Below, piece after piece: positions 10,260-21,733 of a stretch of 64,000 bases of DNA. Origin of the DNA: Perkinsus olseni (Eukaryota; Perkinsozoa; Perkinsida; Perkinsidae). The notes beneath the pieces are model-generated. The model had not been told where the DNA came from. It did not search any database and saw only the letters and a list, made by a program, of their open reading frames with translations. The stretch spans positions 36,890-100,889 of the forward strand of contig JABANP010000166.1 of NCBI GenBank assembly GCA_013115135.1, written 5' to 3'. The position numbers and the translations under genes are program-made. Positions within the stretch are counted from its first letter, which is position 1. Every line of letters starts with the position of its first letter.

Positions 10260-10760
10260 TCAATTAACGTTTTCGCCTCCGTCGACTGGTGATCCCTGCA
10301 TCAAGGGTGGAGTGGTGGCCGTGCCGTGATGATCTATCTCTGCAGGTCCGCTGCCGTTTTGACGATGCACCATCGCCGTGCCACCAACCGTAAGCCAAGG
10401 ACTGCAACGAGAGCCACATGCCCGTCCGAGCGGCCGTGCAGCCAAGAATACTCCGCTCGCATTAGTACCTGCAGTTCAGCAACTTGTTGGTCCAAGGGCC
10501 GCGTAGCCATCTGCACGAGGTGCATACACGTCGTCTCCGGGTCATCGGAGCGGGGCTCTCTGATAACAAAGCGAGTTCATCTTGAGTTCACCCACAGTTT
10601 TATTCACCTGAGCCTCACTCTTAACGTAGTACAGAGCGATTGTATTGCCTCTGTTCGAGTCAGATATGTATCCTCCGCACGACCCTTGGTCCCGCGGACG
10701 TACCTTCGAGAAAACTACACTACGCCTCAATAACACGGCGGTCGGGCCTCTCCTTGACAA
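10260..10760 (-). CDS. Hypothetical small gene
   Basis: Three minus-strand pieces look coding: one around 10595-10560 (QVNKTVGELKMNSLCYQ), one from about 10560 to 10467 (DDPETTCMHLVQMATRPLDQ, ending before a GTACTA donor) and a last one ending at TGA/TAA near 10260 (IDHHGTATTPPLMQGSPVDG). The last join works with an acceptor at CTGCAGAG and keeps phase. No domain is recognised and the 5' start is not found. It may be a real short gene or part of a larger one; the plus strand here has an equally long open frame that I consider a shadow. Confidence 0.3.
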
Positions 10761-11034
10761 TGATCGGTGAAAAGGTTTTATCGTACACTTTATGCGTTAC
10801 ACAAGCTTCTACCGTGTGAGGGAATCACTGCTGCTATCAATGATACCAAACAGCACTCGAGCAGTTTGCCAGTAAGGTCGTATCCTTCGCATAAGCGATC
10901 TGTTCACTCACACGTATGCTGTGTGATCCTCCGAACTAGTCGTCATCGTCATGAGGACTTTCTCACATATGGTCGCCTTCAGCCCGAAGCTCGACACCAA
11001 GTCTGATCGGTAGCTCACGTACCTACCGAGTGGC

Positions 11035-12013
11035 TCAGTGCCAATGATACAACTTCTCTGAAGAGACCCACACTCGACAGGTTACGGACTGGTTGAATAG
11101 GTGCACGAATTGAGCGATGAAATTGGGGGGCATGGCCAGGTCGAAGGAGTAAATGTGTGTCACCTGCCCAGCGAGGATGAGAGATGGATTCGACCTTAGG
11201 AGAAGGATCGGTAGTCTTACAGGATCGAACTGCGTGAGATCTGCTCCATTCATCAGTTTAAAGTAGATGTTCAACGGCTGGGTGTTCAACACCAAGGGCG
11301 GTGCCGCCTCGGACTGTGTCGGAGTCGACTCCTGAAGAGGCCGTCCAGGGAGGAACTGATACGATTGGTGTACATGGCCAGAGCCCCTCCCCGTGGCTGT
11401 TGCACCGCTGCCCAAACCGTGAACCTCCTGCAGGGTCTCAAAATGATGTAGGAGCGAGAGGAAGTACCTAGGGCCCTGGGGTCAAGGGCAATCCCCGGCC
11501 CACACCCTACACATTTTTGTCGAACTCTACTCCCAGTGAAGCTTTAATTCCGGGGACGATCAGTGCTGCTAAGAGGGATGGTATCCCTCGCCCAGATCCT
11601 ATATCCAAAAACACGCTAGAATTATCCAACCCGTAGTCGGCCTGAGGGTAAAGGGCAAGACTGAAGGCCTGAGCGGTCATCCTGCCAGGACGCGGACCTT
11701 AAGTATGGCGAAGAGCTTGAGCATCGAGCCTCGAGTGTTCTCCCCGTACGTTGACATTGAGCTGGTGGCTATCGTATTATACTCTCCCCGCCAAAGATAG
11801 TCCAGAAACCTGACCCAGTACTCTATCCCGGGACATGGCGTGGAGCCTAGCCCCTCACCCTGTGTTGCTACATACTGACGCGGCACTCTCAGATGGCGAA
11901 GGCGATGGGCAGCTCTCCGGTGGACTAGCGCTGAGCTCCTCCGATGTTGATGGCGGCGATGATGCACTGGAGGTGGAATCAGGTTGCCGGTCGTCGGTAC
12001 TCGATTGAAGCAT
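11035..12013 (-). CDS. Class I SAM-dependent methyltransferase, DOT1-like
   Basis: Start ATG 12013 (MLQSSTDDRQPDSTSSASS), a Ser/Pro-rich head. The core exon reads DNSSVFLDIGSGRGIPSLLA (about 11640-11570), the glycine-rich motif I of class I methyltransferases, then GVEFDKN where motif II acidic residues sit. After a 37-nt intron (GTGTAGGG...CCCCAG) comes RYFLSLLHHFETLQEVHG; near the end VTHIYSFDLAMPP resembles the motif IV region of DOT1-like enzymes (HxYxFD). The substrate is not known; a protein or histone lysine is possible but unproven. An intron at about 11792-11694 keeps phase between RFLDYLWRGE and MTAQAFSLAL. One short intron near the Ser-rich head is unresolved. Confidence 0.65.
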
Positions 12014-12146
12014 CGTACAACCGCTAATCCCTCTACCACACTTCCCGCGATACTCTCGCCGAATGACAGCACTATAGACCAACATCACTATAGTAGAGAC
12101 TATCGTTGAGCTGGTAAGTCAGCAGCAATGGGGTGAATGGGCCTTA

Positions 12147-13601
12147 TCAATCGTCCAACAAAGACTTCTTAGTAACCGAGATGCCCTCTGCCTCCGGTCT
12201 GGGAGCCTTCTTACTCTTCTTGCCTTTCTTCTTCTTCGGGGCCTCTTCGACGGGCTCCTCCTCGTCCGCAGCATACTGCCGCTTCACCTTCCTCCCGTGA
12301 CCCGTTTCGTATGCCTCCGCACGGTAATGGAATCCGGCCCGCAATCCTGTACACATCACTCGTACACAAGAAAGAACGATTTTTCATGCCTCCCCTTCAC
12401 TACCACTGCCATCATCCGCGTCAAGCTGCAGGACCCTTCCCCTTAAGCTTCCAGGGCTCCTTACGCGCACATATCCGCCGCACCACACCAGTAGCCTCGA
12501 ACGTGACGTAACAGAAGCCTTAAAAAACGTCGTGCGGTCGATCCCTGGCGGCTGGCCATGCATTACCCTTATTGCGACGGTCGGGCCCGGCCGTGACCAC
12601 TCTGACGTTCTCAACATCCCCCATGGTGCTGAAGAGTTTGGAGATCTCCACCTCCGAGACGTCATCTGAAATAAACTCCGCTGCGACTTAGTAGTGGGGT
12701 AGAAGGTGCTTACAAGGAAGGTTTTTGACGAAGAGAATCTTGGCCTTTCCGTCGACCTGTTTCGGTGACCAGGCGGTTGAGGAACCTGAATGCTCAGGGT
12801 CTCATACCGACATACGGAGTTCAACTGTCGCTCACAGCAGCCATTCCCTCAACGACTAATTGAGTGGTCACAAATTAATGTAGAAGAGAAACCCTCATCG
12901 ATAGAGAGATGTGAGAGCACTTACGTGCACCGTAGTTATGAGACGATTTTCCACCGACGCTCGACCCCACCGAGTACTACCTGCGCTACCGCCAGACTTG
13001 GCCTCAGTGACCTTGAGCCAGCGCTGCCGTCCACTGCCTCCGGCCCATGCCTTCGACCCGTCCAGTTTCAGAGCTTCAGAAAAAGCCTTGTCATCCGCCA
13101 GAGTGACATGGGCGTATCCTCTCTGTAGGGAATCGATTAGGCTCCCTTTCGCCCCCCATCCCTTACCAAACGTCCACTGTCCTCCCACTTCGGTGCCCGG
13201 ACACTCAGGATCTGACCGCACTCCTTGAAGTGGTTATATATGTCCTCCTCCGTCCAGCTGAAGGGCAGGCCTGAATGAAGTGGAAGAGACCAGGAGAGAA
13301 AACAGTGTGGATACTCGTGACCCAGAGCGAGCGGGACATTGACGGCAAAAGATCACCCGCACTCGCCGACTAAGCCGCACAGGAAATCATGCACCCCTCG
13401 CGAGCTTCCCGAGTATTGCGCATAGCATCATCCAGGGGGTCGAAATCAGAGCCAAGATAGGCGTGACTCGGTCCAGATACGAAGCTCCCGACTTCGTTCT
13501 GCTCCTAGTGTCGCCCCTACTGGAACCGCCCCTCCCCTCGTACTACCTTCCACGTAGACAGTGTTCTCTGAGACGTTCTTGTACCGTTGATCGGAAGACA
13601 T
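12147..13601 (-). CDS. Nucleolin-like protein with two RRM domains
   Basis: Probable start ATG 13601 (MSSDQRYKNVSENTVY). RRM1: RNP2 region VIFCRQ.LPFSWTEEDI, then RNP1 RGYAHVTL after an intron at 13173-13130. RRM2: RNP2 ILFVKNLP split by an intron from DVSEVEISKLFSTMGDVENV, and RNP1 KGFCYVTF after another intron (donor AAGG|GTAATG near 12566). The tail is acidic then lysine-rich (APKKKKGKKSKKAPR), ending KKSLLDD at 12147. Two RRMs with a basic tail fit a nucleolar pre-rRNA-binding protein of the nucleolin/NSR1 group. The first two exon joints and the join into the basic tail (about 12430-12360) are approximate; one proposed intron there is only about 25 nt. Confidence 0.7.
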
Positions 13602-13689
13602 TATGTTAACAACAGCTGGCCAACGTAATACCGGAGATCACTGATTTGATTCTCTTGCCGAGATGTCGCGTATTTCCTGATGGTAGAAA

Positions 13690-13787
13690 AGGTCGCGTTG
13701 GGATTCGAACCTCAGCGGTCTTTGGAACATCGGGTTACAATTCTCCCCCGCGTGCCTTGAAATTGGATCGGGTCTGGTAACCACTCC
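13690..13787 (-). pseudogene. tRNA-like relic
   Basis: The minus strand has a perfect B box (GGTTCGAATCC) and, about 75 bp upstream, CCGGAGTGGTTACCAG resembling an A box. The CAA-containing segment between them lacks a paired anticodon stem and the acceptor ends do not pair. It abuts the hairpin element at 13788, which may have cut off its 5' end. Confidence 0.3.
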
Positions 13788-13901
13788 GGGTGTTCAATAG
13801 ACCTGAATTGAATTCCAGCAGCGCTCCTAGGATCGTCTTTCACACGTTAAATTCAATCCTAGGAGCGCTCCTGAAACTCAGGAGAGGTCTATTGAACACC
13901 C
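13788..13901. mobile_element. Hairpin (MITE-like) element, copy A
   Basis: Perfect 17-bp terminal inverted repeats: GGGTGTTCAATAGACCT at 13788-13804 and its complement at 13885-13901. A second inverted pair lies inside (GCGCTCCTAGGAT near 13831 and ATCCTAGGAGCGC near 13856), so most of the 114 bp can fold back. No coding capacity. Confidence 0.75.
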
Positions 13902-13959
13902 CTACTGTTCCAGACGACTCATTCGACGGCAACCCCACTTCAGTCGAATATACTTGCAG

Positions 13960-15795
13960 TAGTGTCGGGATATTCGTCAGAGGGTTCAAGGGATGTGGAA
14001 CATAGCAGCAGTCATCAAAGTCCTTCGCCGAGTGTCCACGCACACTTTATGTCCGACGCATCCTTGCCTCCTGCACCAAGGAGCTCCCCCGGCCTATCAC
14101 ATACCAGCAGTGGCGGCTCGGTGATCGATGTGGGTGTCTCCCTCTGGGCCGGAGTCCATGGTTAGGGTCTTTGTAGGCACAGTCATACGTGAGACGGCTG
14201 AGCAGTACCTGTGATTCTCTGTTGAAAGAGAGGATAAGGCTGAGGTAGGGTCGCGCTCCACAAGCGCTCGCTGCTGCTGCCGCCGATGGTCATTAAGCAA
14301 GCTGTATATGTCGCGCATTCACCATGGGCGTTCCCTGAATGGCCGTTGGTATGGGTGGCAGCCTAGAGTTCTCGCCTAGACCACCACCCGGCGTGTGGCA
14401 GGCTCCAGTCTCGAGCGAAACTTTCGCGGCGGAAGCCACGCTGCGTATAGGTACGGAGGCAAGAAGCCAGTCCAACGGAGGCAGCCTCACTCAGTATCGT
14501 TACGGTCTCTTGGTGGAGACGCTGGTCGGTGTAAGGAGGAAGGATTACCTCTTGCATGAGTTCACTCTTCACCCTCCTCAGCTGAATCCCGCACTCCTGA
14601 CGAGGGGGTGATGTCCGTATCCGAGTTGAGATCTATTGCATTCGACAGTTCTACGACCTGTAAATCTCGTGGCCTGCCCTCCCGCGAGGACCTGCTGAGG
14701 AGAGCGAAGCTGTAGGTGGATGAGAAAGCTAGTACAGTATCCGTGATGGAGGGTATGACGAGGTGGGACGATGTCTCATTACCACCGGGGAACAATGACC
14801 AGCTCGACTCCTGAATAGAGTCATCGTAGACTCGTGCGTTTGCTATCACCCCTCTGGGGCGAGGGATTTCTTTCGTAGGTGCCTCCAACGGCTTCGTGCT
14901 AGCGGGTTAGACAATGGCCCTGACGCCATTCACAAGCGAGCCCGTGCTGCACTGGCAATCGCACGCTACATCGCTGACGATCCACGTTCCACCGACCGGG
15001 AGCGCGAGATGGCGTCTGCAGTAGGACGATCTGAGGCAATTCCTGGCGAGCTCATGGTTCCTTAGGAGTTCATGTGGGCCATAGTCGATGCTGATCTGGC
15101 CCTGAAGGAAATAAGAGCTCCAGATTTGAACTTCGAGGTATTCACCTACGCTCATGGACGCTCCCTTCTGTACCGTGGCACGAGGGCCATTGGGTCGTGG
15201 ATGCGATTGAACTCGCCTCGGCAGGCCGTGCTCGCGTGCTGCACACACCTCAGGCCACCTCCCTTCTTAGAGAAGCGGCGGAGATAGCGGTATTGGCTAG
15301 GTAGCTCTTAGTGCGCTAGGCTTGGAACTCTACGAGGAGAGCAGATCTCAGAATCGAGTACGCGGACTTCCTGAGCACCGGCTCTGAAGAAGAGTCACTC
15401 GAGAGCAGGAGGCTCCGCAAGCATGCCATGCTACTGTGTCGTAGTCTCAAGAGGAGCGACGGCCAGCCTGTCCTGGAGCCTGGTGGAGTCAATTGCGTAT
15501 TTGATAGTTTTCTGGTCACTCTGTACAACTCAGGCTCATTAGCGAGGAGGCTCGTGGAGGAAGCTTACAGCAGCACGTTCTACTCCACCAACTCCTTCAA
15601 CTCGCTTACTCTGAGCTCACCGAAGGGCGGCAGCAGGCCGGCGGCACCCTCCCGATACAGCTTCCGTCCCCACTCCAAGCACCGGTAGCGTGCCTCCGAT
15701 ACTCCCTCAACAGAGCAGACCTCAGCTCGGCACTTCAGGCCTCGGACTCCGCCGGACGCGAGCCTGATTACTGTCCCTCTGCCGAGCATTGCTAA
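13960..15795 (+). CDS. Hypothetical Ser-rich and helical protein
   Basis: The plus strand stays coding through many small introns. Exon pieces: SGYSSEGSRDVEHSSSHQSP from acceptor 13959; VWQAPVSSETFAAEATLRIG (about 14397); ESRTPDEGVMSVSELRSIAF (about 14585); then, past a 26-nt intron (14712-14737), LIRDGGYDEVGR; a helical block HKRARAALAIARYIADDPRS (about 14930); FMWAIVDADLALKEIRAP; after a 30-nt intron (15290-15319), RRADLRIEYADFL; and a Gln-rich end LQQHVLLHQLLQLAYSEL, stop at 15793-15795. Treating these small gaps as introns removes every in-frame stop in the region. The true start is not found. No family recognised. Long minus-strand open frames here (14562-14888 and others) are antisense shadows in my reading. 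Confidence 0.45.
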
Positions 15796-15883
15796 GCCTA
15801 GTGCAGGAGCGCCCAAGCGAGTGATTCGCTCCAGTTGTTGAGGATGGTGCCCTCATAGACACCCTCAGGCTTTACTGACAGCA

Positions 15884-16240
15884 CCCAGAGTCAAACCTCG
15901 TAGGTCGAAGAAGATGAACCCTTTCCTGAACTACGAAGACTTGGGGAAGCTGCAAGCTCAGAAGCGACTATGGCTTTACACTGACGATGATTATGTCGGG
16001 AAGGGAGTCGAATTTTTCTGCGGGCAATTTGACTTAGATTCGGGCACGGATTCGAGAGTACAAGGACGATATCGCACAGTTCCACCGTGGGCTTGAAGAA
16101 TCCGATCCCAACGCTCTTTATGAGCAAGTGGTGGAGTACTCGTCATTCGGCATGAGGGCTCGAGTGGGTTGGGGTGGCGTTATAGCACCGTCATCGCCCG
16201 GCGACCGACACGATAGTCCGGTTTCTTATAAGCTGCGTTA
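15884..16240 (+). CDS. Hypothetical exon(s), possibly 3' part of the preceding gene
   Basis: Two plus-strand pieces in different frames: EEDEPFPELRRLGEAASSEA (about 15906-15975) and IRARIREYKDDIAQFHRGLE (from about 16038) continuing through EQVVEYSSFGMRARVGWGG to a stop at about 16238-16240. Both look coding and could be joined by an intron at about 15985-16035. No domain known to me. It may be a C-terminal extension of the gene ending at 15795 or a separate small gene. Confidence 0.35.
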
Positions 16241-16262
16241 GACTTCGAAAGTTATAGCATAG

Positions 16263-16693
16263 ATGATTGAGTTGGGTGTTAGGTCAGAGCCCAAGCCCGG
16301 CACCCGAAGGTGGAAGCTGATAAAGGTAAGAGGGTACCTCTGTACTGTACTGGAATGTCGCGGTACTACGCGGACCCTAGGCCGTTCGGACGAGGCCGTG
16401 GCTCTACCGAAGATTAGAAGCTTTGTAGAGTCTCGCAGAGGATCACGGTAGGCGAGGAGATCTGACCTGTCCTCTCCTGCTCGTCAGTCTGTGCATACAG
16501 GGCGCAGTCTTCTTTCGGTGTCAATGCGAAGGCGGAGAGTGATTTCGCTAGAAAGCTGTCTGCCATCGAGAAAGCCAAGGACCTGGGAACCCTAGCGAGG
16601 ATCATCGGCGAGAGTACGCACAAGCTGCATCCTGGGGAATCATCCGCTCGGTACAAGGCGCCGGATTCTGAACTGTTCTTCCTCAGGCACTGA
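16263..16693 (+). CDS. Hypothetical small protein
   Basis: The 3' exon (16501-16693) reads QSSFGVNAKAESDFARKLSA then IEKAKDLGTLARIIGESTHK, ending FFLRH and TGA; it follows a good acceptor (GTGCATACAG). Upstream, MSRYYADPRPFGRGRGSTED (ATG 16355) and MIELGVRSEPKPGTRRWKLI (ATG 16263, followed by a GTAAGA donor) are candidate 5' exons, but I could not make the phase agree. Function unknown. Confidence 0.35.
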
Positions 16694-16975
16694 CTTGGTG
16701 GAGAATCTCCCGACACGCCTCGATCTGGAGTCCTCGAGGATCACTATGCCTGCTTTGGTTGGCCTCTCCCTCGGTTTCAAAAAGGCATGATTATTGGTCA
16801 CTGCTGTCTGGGCATGCTTCTAATGTATACCACTTGTCTTGTGTTGCATAGTACTGTGATTGAACAGCGCGGTCATCAGCCACAGCACTGATCGTGAAGC
16901 CGTCATATCCGAGAGCTCTCGCTTTCTAACGCGATCTCGGCCGTCGAATCGTGCGCATCATACCCAGTTTACTTT

Positions 16976-19302
16976 ATGAAGGCGGCCACTCCACCGGGGA
17001 GTACTGCGGGAGGGGAGGCGAGGAGCGAAGGGTCTAGCGGTGGTGAGCTTGGGACGTTGGGCTTTGGACTGGGTGGAGTATGTTGCCCTCCTCACAGATG
17101 CGTACGAGACACCCCTTTCTAGCACGCCAGCGGACTTGGGGATAACCTTCGAGCTCGTATCGCATGCTAACGCCACCGAGGAGAAAATGTTGAAGTTGTT
17201 GGTCGTGAAGAACATCTTCTCGAGGCAGCTCCCTCGGGTACGAGAGATGCTGGTTCTGCGATCGAGCAAGCCGTTCATTGGTTGCAGATGCCAAAAGCCT
17301 ACCTGTCGAGGCTCATGTTCGACAGCAAGCACGAGACGATGGTCATGATTCGAGGCGAGTAGGTCCCTGTGGGGTTCAGCGGCGCTCACAGCTTGACCGT
17401 GCACTTATGCCTGGGTCATATCGTTATTTGAGTGCTATGCTCGTCAGCTCGATACTTGGCGGCTGTTGTTTCCGACAATTCCAAACTCATTTCATCGAGA
17501 TTGCCTTCCTTGGCGGTGCGGTCAGTCCATCAGGTGAGCAGCCCTGTTCGGATGGAATAGCACCCTATGCGTTGCTCAGATCCAAGGCAATGGGACGAGG
17601 TTGATGAACCACATGAAAGAGTACACGCCTCGGCCCTCCTTCACAGCGAAGGCGACGCCTTGTGTCCGTCAGGTACGCCAAGTCCATTGGTGTCCACTAC
17701 TTCCTCACGTACGCTGACAATCATGGTACCGTCACTAGAGTTTGCACTGCAGCGATCGATCGCATTGGCCCCCTTCTCAGCAATTGGGTATTTCAAGCGT
17801 CAGGGCTTCACGAAGCATCTTTCTTTCCCGAAAGCGCAGTGGAACGGGTAAGGGTCGGGTGTTGGCGCCCTCATCCTAGACCAGTACTGCACAGGTTTAT
17901 CAAAGACTATGACGGCGGAAGTCTGATGGGGTGTAAACTCTTCGAGAATGTAAGGTCGATGGGCATAGGATTGAACACGGTGATTGCTCGTTTATTATGC
18001 CGCTGGATCACTACTGCAGATTGATACGGGGGCTGTTGATGTTGTTTAGATCAACTACCTGGACCTCGGAACCTGTCTCGAGGAGCTGGCCCAGAAGGTT
18101 TGGGATGACTTGATGTGAGGAATCTTTCGAGACGCAAACATCTTCGTAAAGCCTTCTTGTTCAGGCACTGCAGGCCGCCCGAGGAGGCATACGAAGGCCT
18201 GGACTTCAGCGATGGGGTTGCGAAAGGTGCCACCGCACAGTCCTATCGGCGAGAGATCCTTTAACAGATCCAATGTCGATCCCTGGAGTCATGGAGTGCG
18301 GTTGGATACCCGAACTGGACGAAGTGCACCAGAGCAACCGGCAAAGTATACGGCAGGTTCCCGCTTCCGTTAGGGTTCGTCTTTTCTATTATGCTCGACC
18401 CTTCTTTTTTGCAGCGGTGTGATAGCCGTGCCGAACGTGCGAAATAGCGGAGATTTACGCGAGAATGTATCAATGTAGGTACATTGCAAGGTCAGATGTC
18501 CAGTATCATCACTTCGGTGTCTAAGAAACCTTTTGGTAAGGAGCGGGACCATGTTGACAAATACTCGGGATTTGTGTCATGATCAGCGTGGCCTTTCCGA
18601 GAGCCCGTTAGCCTCAAGGAAGCACCGAATTACTATGAGGTCATTGCCAACCCGATGGACCTTCAAACCATGAAAAACAAATGTGACAGCGTAGGTCTCC
18701 ATGGGCTCAGTCCGGTTTCCAGTCGACGATATCCTATTGCTCACTCGTCTGTCTGTCGTATCACCGATGCTGGATGCTACCTCGCCCCTAGCTCCGACCG
18801 ATTTGGATCATGCTTAGGCGATGCATGCTATTTGCCTTACAACGCGGTCGCCGATCTCGGCTGGAGTTTATCTCCTTTATCCCCGTATCCCGGGACTGGC
18901 ACGATTTCTGTGTGAACTGCGTTTCTAGCATTCACGAGAGGCTGCAACTGCCAGAGGCCGCTGACACGATCGTTCCACACCCTCCATTCCTGATTTCCTC
19001 AGGGCCAGTACCAGACACGAGAGCAGTTCATTGCGGATATTGACCTCATGCGGGATAACTGTATAACGTTCAACGGCAGAAACAGCGAATACACTAAGTG
19101 GGAGGAACGCGGCGGTTGTTTACGTGGGCAGCATGGTGGTTTTGTCCTCAGGCGGGCCAATGAGGTTCACGAGTACGTTGTATCACGGGCAAAGAAGCTC
19201 GCTTGTTACATCAGTGAAGCGTCGGTCCGGAGCGCTCGCACATCCCAAGCGACCACCCCGGAGAGTTCCGAGAAGAATAATACGGAAACTAATTTAACGT
19301 AG
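16976..19302 (+). CDS. GCN5: GCN5-type histone acetyltransferase with bromodomain
   Basis: Start ATG 16976. The first intron is only 25 nt (17073-17097). The GNAT domain covers [65 protein letters not shown], the acetyl-CoA loop region [30 protein letters not shown] and [16 protein letters not shown], all joined in phase across introns. [15 protein letters not shown], then [20 protein letters not shown] precede a bromodomain: [60 protein letters not shown]. Stop at 19300-19302. GCN5 is the catalytic subunit of SAGA-type coactivators and acetylates histone H3 tails; the bromodomain reads acetyl-lysine. The N-terminus is short compared with animal PCAF-type proteins, as in yeast. Roughly twelve exons; a few internal borders (18300-18480) are uncertain. 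Confidence 0.93.
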
Positions 19303-19521
19303 AAGTAGATTGGCGTTGCGTTCGAAGCAACCTGGGCCTTGCTGCAGAGCACTCACACGCAACAACTAGCTGTTGTGGACATCAGACGAATAACACAACT
19401 TCATGATCAATGCTCACACGGCATTTCTCGCTGCCAGATCTCACCTCTCTCCCGAACTTCCCGGGATCTCCAAGCTCTGCCTCTTGTCGTTCTCATCCCG
19501 CAAGACGCTACTCATGTTGCA

Positions 19522-21269
19522 TCAGAAGGCTCCGCTCTTTGCAGTCACAAATGCCGTCCGGGATAACTCTAGGTTCTTACTATTCGGCATGGGCGGCGGA
19601 AGAGGAGGGGCCCCTGTCGGAACCACCGGGCCTCTGACGGGAGATTGCCGATTACTCGGAGACCCCAATAGTATCGGCTCCGAGGTAGCAGCAGTTCTCG
19701 TGTACCGCTGCACGAAGTCGCTGACATCAACCTGTCCCGATTGGTTCTTCTGTGCGAGCCAGTAGATCCTGGATGCACCGCTGTTGTCTAGGTCAGGGCA
19801 GCACTTCTTAAGGACTCGCTCGAAGCCTTGCTGGTCGACGATACCACCCATCTTGTGTGCCCCCACTGCTTTGAACCGGTCGAATAAGTCCTCAGTAGCA
19901 ACCTTGCCAAGTCTCTCTCGGGCCCACTGCTCTAGGCCCATCACTTTGCCCTGGGAGATTGACTGGAGCCCCGCTTGAAACCTGTGAAGAGGTATCAGTC
20001 CGCCGGTCCCCGCACTAGAACTGGCATCTGGAGACCGGGATAGGACAGTGGCCACAACCTCGGCCTCGGTGACGGAGATACTGAGGTTCATGCCAAGTAG
20101 AGCTTGCATGAAGTCATTCGGGTCTAAAGCACCGTGCCCAGTCTTATCAAATTTTGCAAAGGCCTGCACCCAGTTGAACTTCCGCAATATGAACTCACGC
20201 CGAATTCTCATCATGCATATGGTGTAGTACTCGTCGATATCAGACGTCGTCGACAGAGAGAGGGATGCCTTGCGGCGCTGAGGAGACGGTGGAGGCGGAA
20301 TGGTCCTGCCTCGCTCGCACCCGCTAGGCCTCCGCGGCGGAGGTGGCGGTGGTATGGAGCTAGCCTTGGTCGGACTCGATGCTGCGCTACAGGATGGCTT
20401 TATTCTAGCTCCAAGTGAACCCGTCTTAACGGTGGGCGATTTGGACGCCGCAAGGGATTCTTCTAGCGGTGGCGGACCACCGATGAAACGGCGAACATAC
20501 GGATCACTCAGTATATCCGATGTCGAAGGGCGCTCCTCAGCGGACTTGCAAAGAAGCCGTCTGATGAGGTCATTAAGACTCGTTGAGTACACATCTGGTG
20601 GTATCGGCTCATAGTTGTCACTGACGACTTTGTAGACAAGGCCCCACAGCGAGTCCGCTCGGAATGCGTGTTGGAGCATGCAGAGTTCATAGAGCACACA
20701 CCCGAGAGCCCACACGTCGGACTTGAAGCTGTAAGGCTCGTTACGGCAGAGTTCAGGGCTCATGTAATAGGGCGTGCCAACGACGGTGAGGCAAGCTTCC
20801 ATCGTGCCCTCCAGTACTCGGCTGATACCAAAATCACCGAGCTTCACCGTGGGGAACTCGTTACCGTCTTGCTGAGTGAGGAAGACGTTACTTGTCTTCA
20901 GATCCCTGTGGAGTATCTTCCTGCTGTGGATGTATTCGAGGGCTTGAGCGCACTGAGTGAACCAAGTCATCACATGCCTCTCCGAGAAGTGTCCCCCAGC
21001 TTTCTGTTTCTGCTTCACAGCCGTGCGCAAATCTCCCATATCGCAGAAGTCCATAATGATGCCCAGAACTGAGTGAGGCGTCTCCACGACGAAGTGAGTG
21101 TGGTAGGAAACGATGTTTGGGTGTGACAACTTTTGCAGCAGATCGACTTCTTGTTCGGCGAGTCGTCTGTCGGACTCATTGAGAACGTCGAGGTTCACTA
21201 ACTTGGCTACCAGGAGTACTCCGTCGTTGTCGTTCGGGTGTACGAGACACGCGCTCGCGTATTGGCCCC
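19522..21269 (-). CDS. NEK-type protein kinase with EF-hand-like C-terminus
   Basis: One long exon (21269-19522) encodes nearly the whole protein. Kinase motifs in order: part of the Gly loop (GQYASACLVHPND), ATP lysine in VLLVAKLV, catalytic HRDLKTSNVFL, KLGDFGISRVL, activation segment VVGTPYYMSPELC, and SDVWALGCVLYELC. GTPYYMSPE and the overall loop order suit the NEK family. After a Pro-rich linker come helix-loop-helix units (QAFAKFDKTGHGALDPNDF and RIYWLAQKNQSGQVDVSDF) resembling EF-hands. The acceptor at 21270 implies at least one 5' exon holding the rest of the GxGxxG loop; I could not locate it with confidence (ATGs at about 21473 and 21453 are options). NEKs act in cilia and cell-cycle control. 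Confidence 0.8.
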
Positions 21270-21733
21270 TGAAGCACCAATGAAGTGCGAGCTAAAAGGG
21301 CTGAAACGAGGAATGCTGGAATGACGAGCCCTCCAGCTACGCTCATCTATTATGAGACAGCTAAAAATTATTGTTCACGTCAATTAGAATGTCAAGTACT
21401 CGCTCGCACTCGTTGAGATGATAACATCAGAACGTACAAGTCGATACCCATTCCTTCCAAAAGAGAAGTTCATCGTACGTGTTATGCATCTCCCGCTTAC
21501 TTTCCAATGTATTTGACGGATTCGTAACCGAGAGGTTTCATGTCGACCGAGAGGCTGAGCTCCTCGCTACTGCTGCCAGCGTTACGATCGCCCGCTTGAG
21601 CCATTTCACCAAAACACTTCACAGAAACAATCAAGCGTCTCTTCGACGAGAAAGTGCGCCGAATCTTGCTCAACTTGCCCTCCTTCTGTTTCCTCAGCGC
21701 ATTCTCTCCCCACTCATCCAGTTTTCAAATTAG

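Noticed and set aside
10326..10733. Plus-strand open frame of 135 codons
   Set aside because: Cys/Arg/Ser-rich without any domain, and opposite to minus-strand pieces that look more like protein and have splice sites.
14562..14888. Minus-strand open frame of about 108 codons
   Set aside because: Composition is plausible, but the plus strand in the same interval gives a continuous multi-exon gene with consistent phase, so this is taken as an antisense shadow.
14712..15319. In-frame TAG/TGA codons suggesting stop-codon reassignment
   Set aside because: Each stop lies in a 26-47 nt segment with GT and AG ends whose removal keeps phase. Well-supported genes (HOP, RAB23, GCN5) end at normal TAA, TAG and TGA codons.
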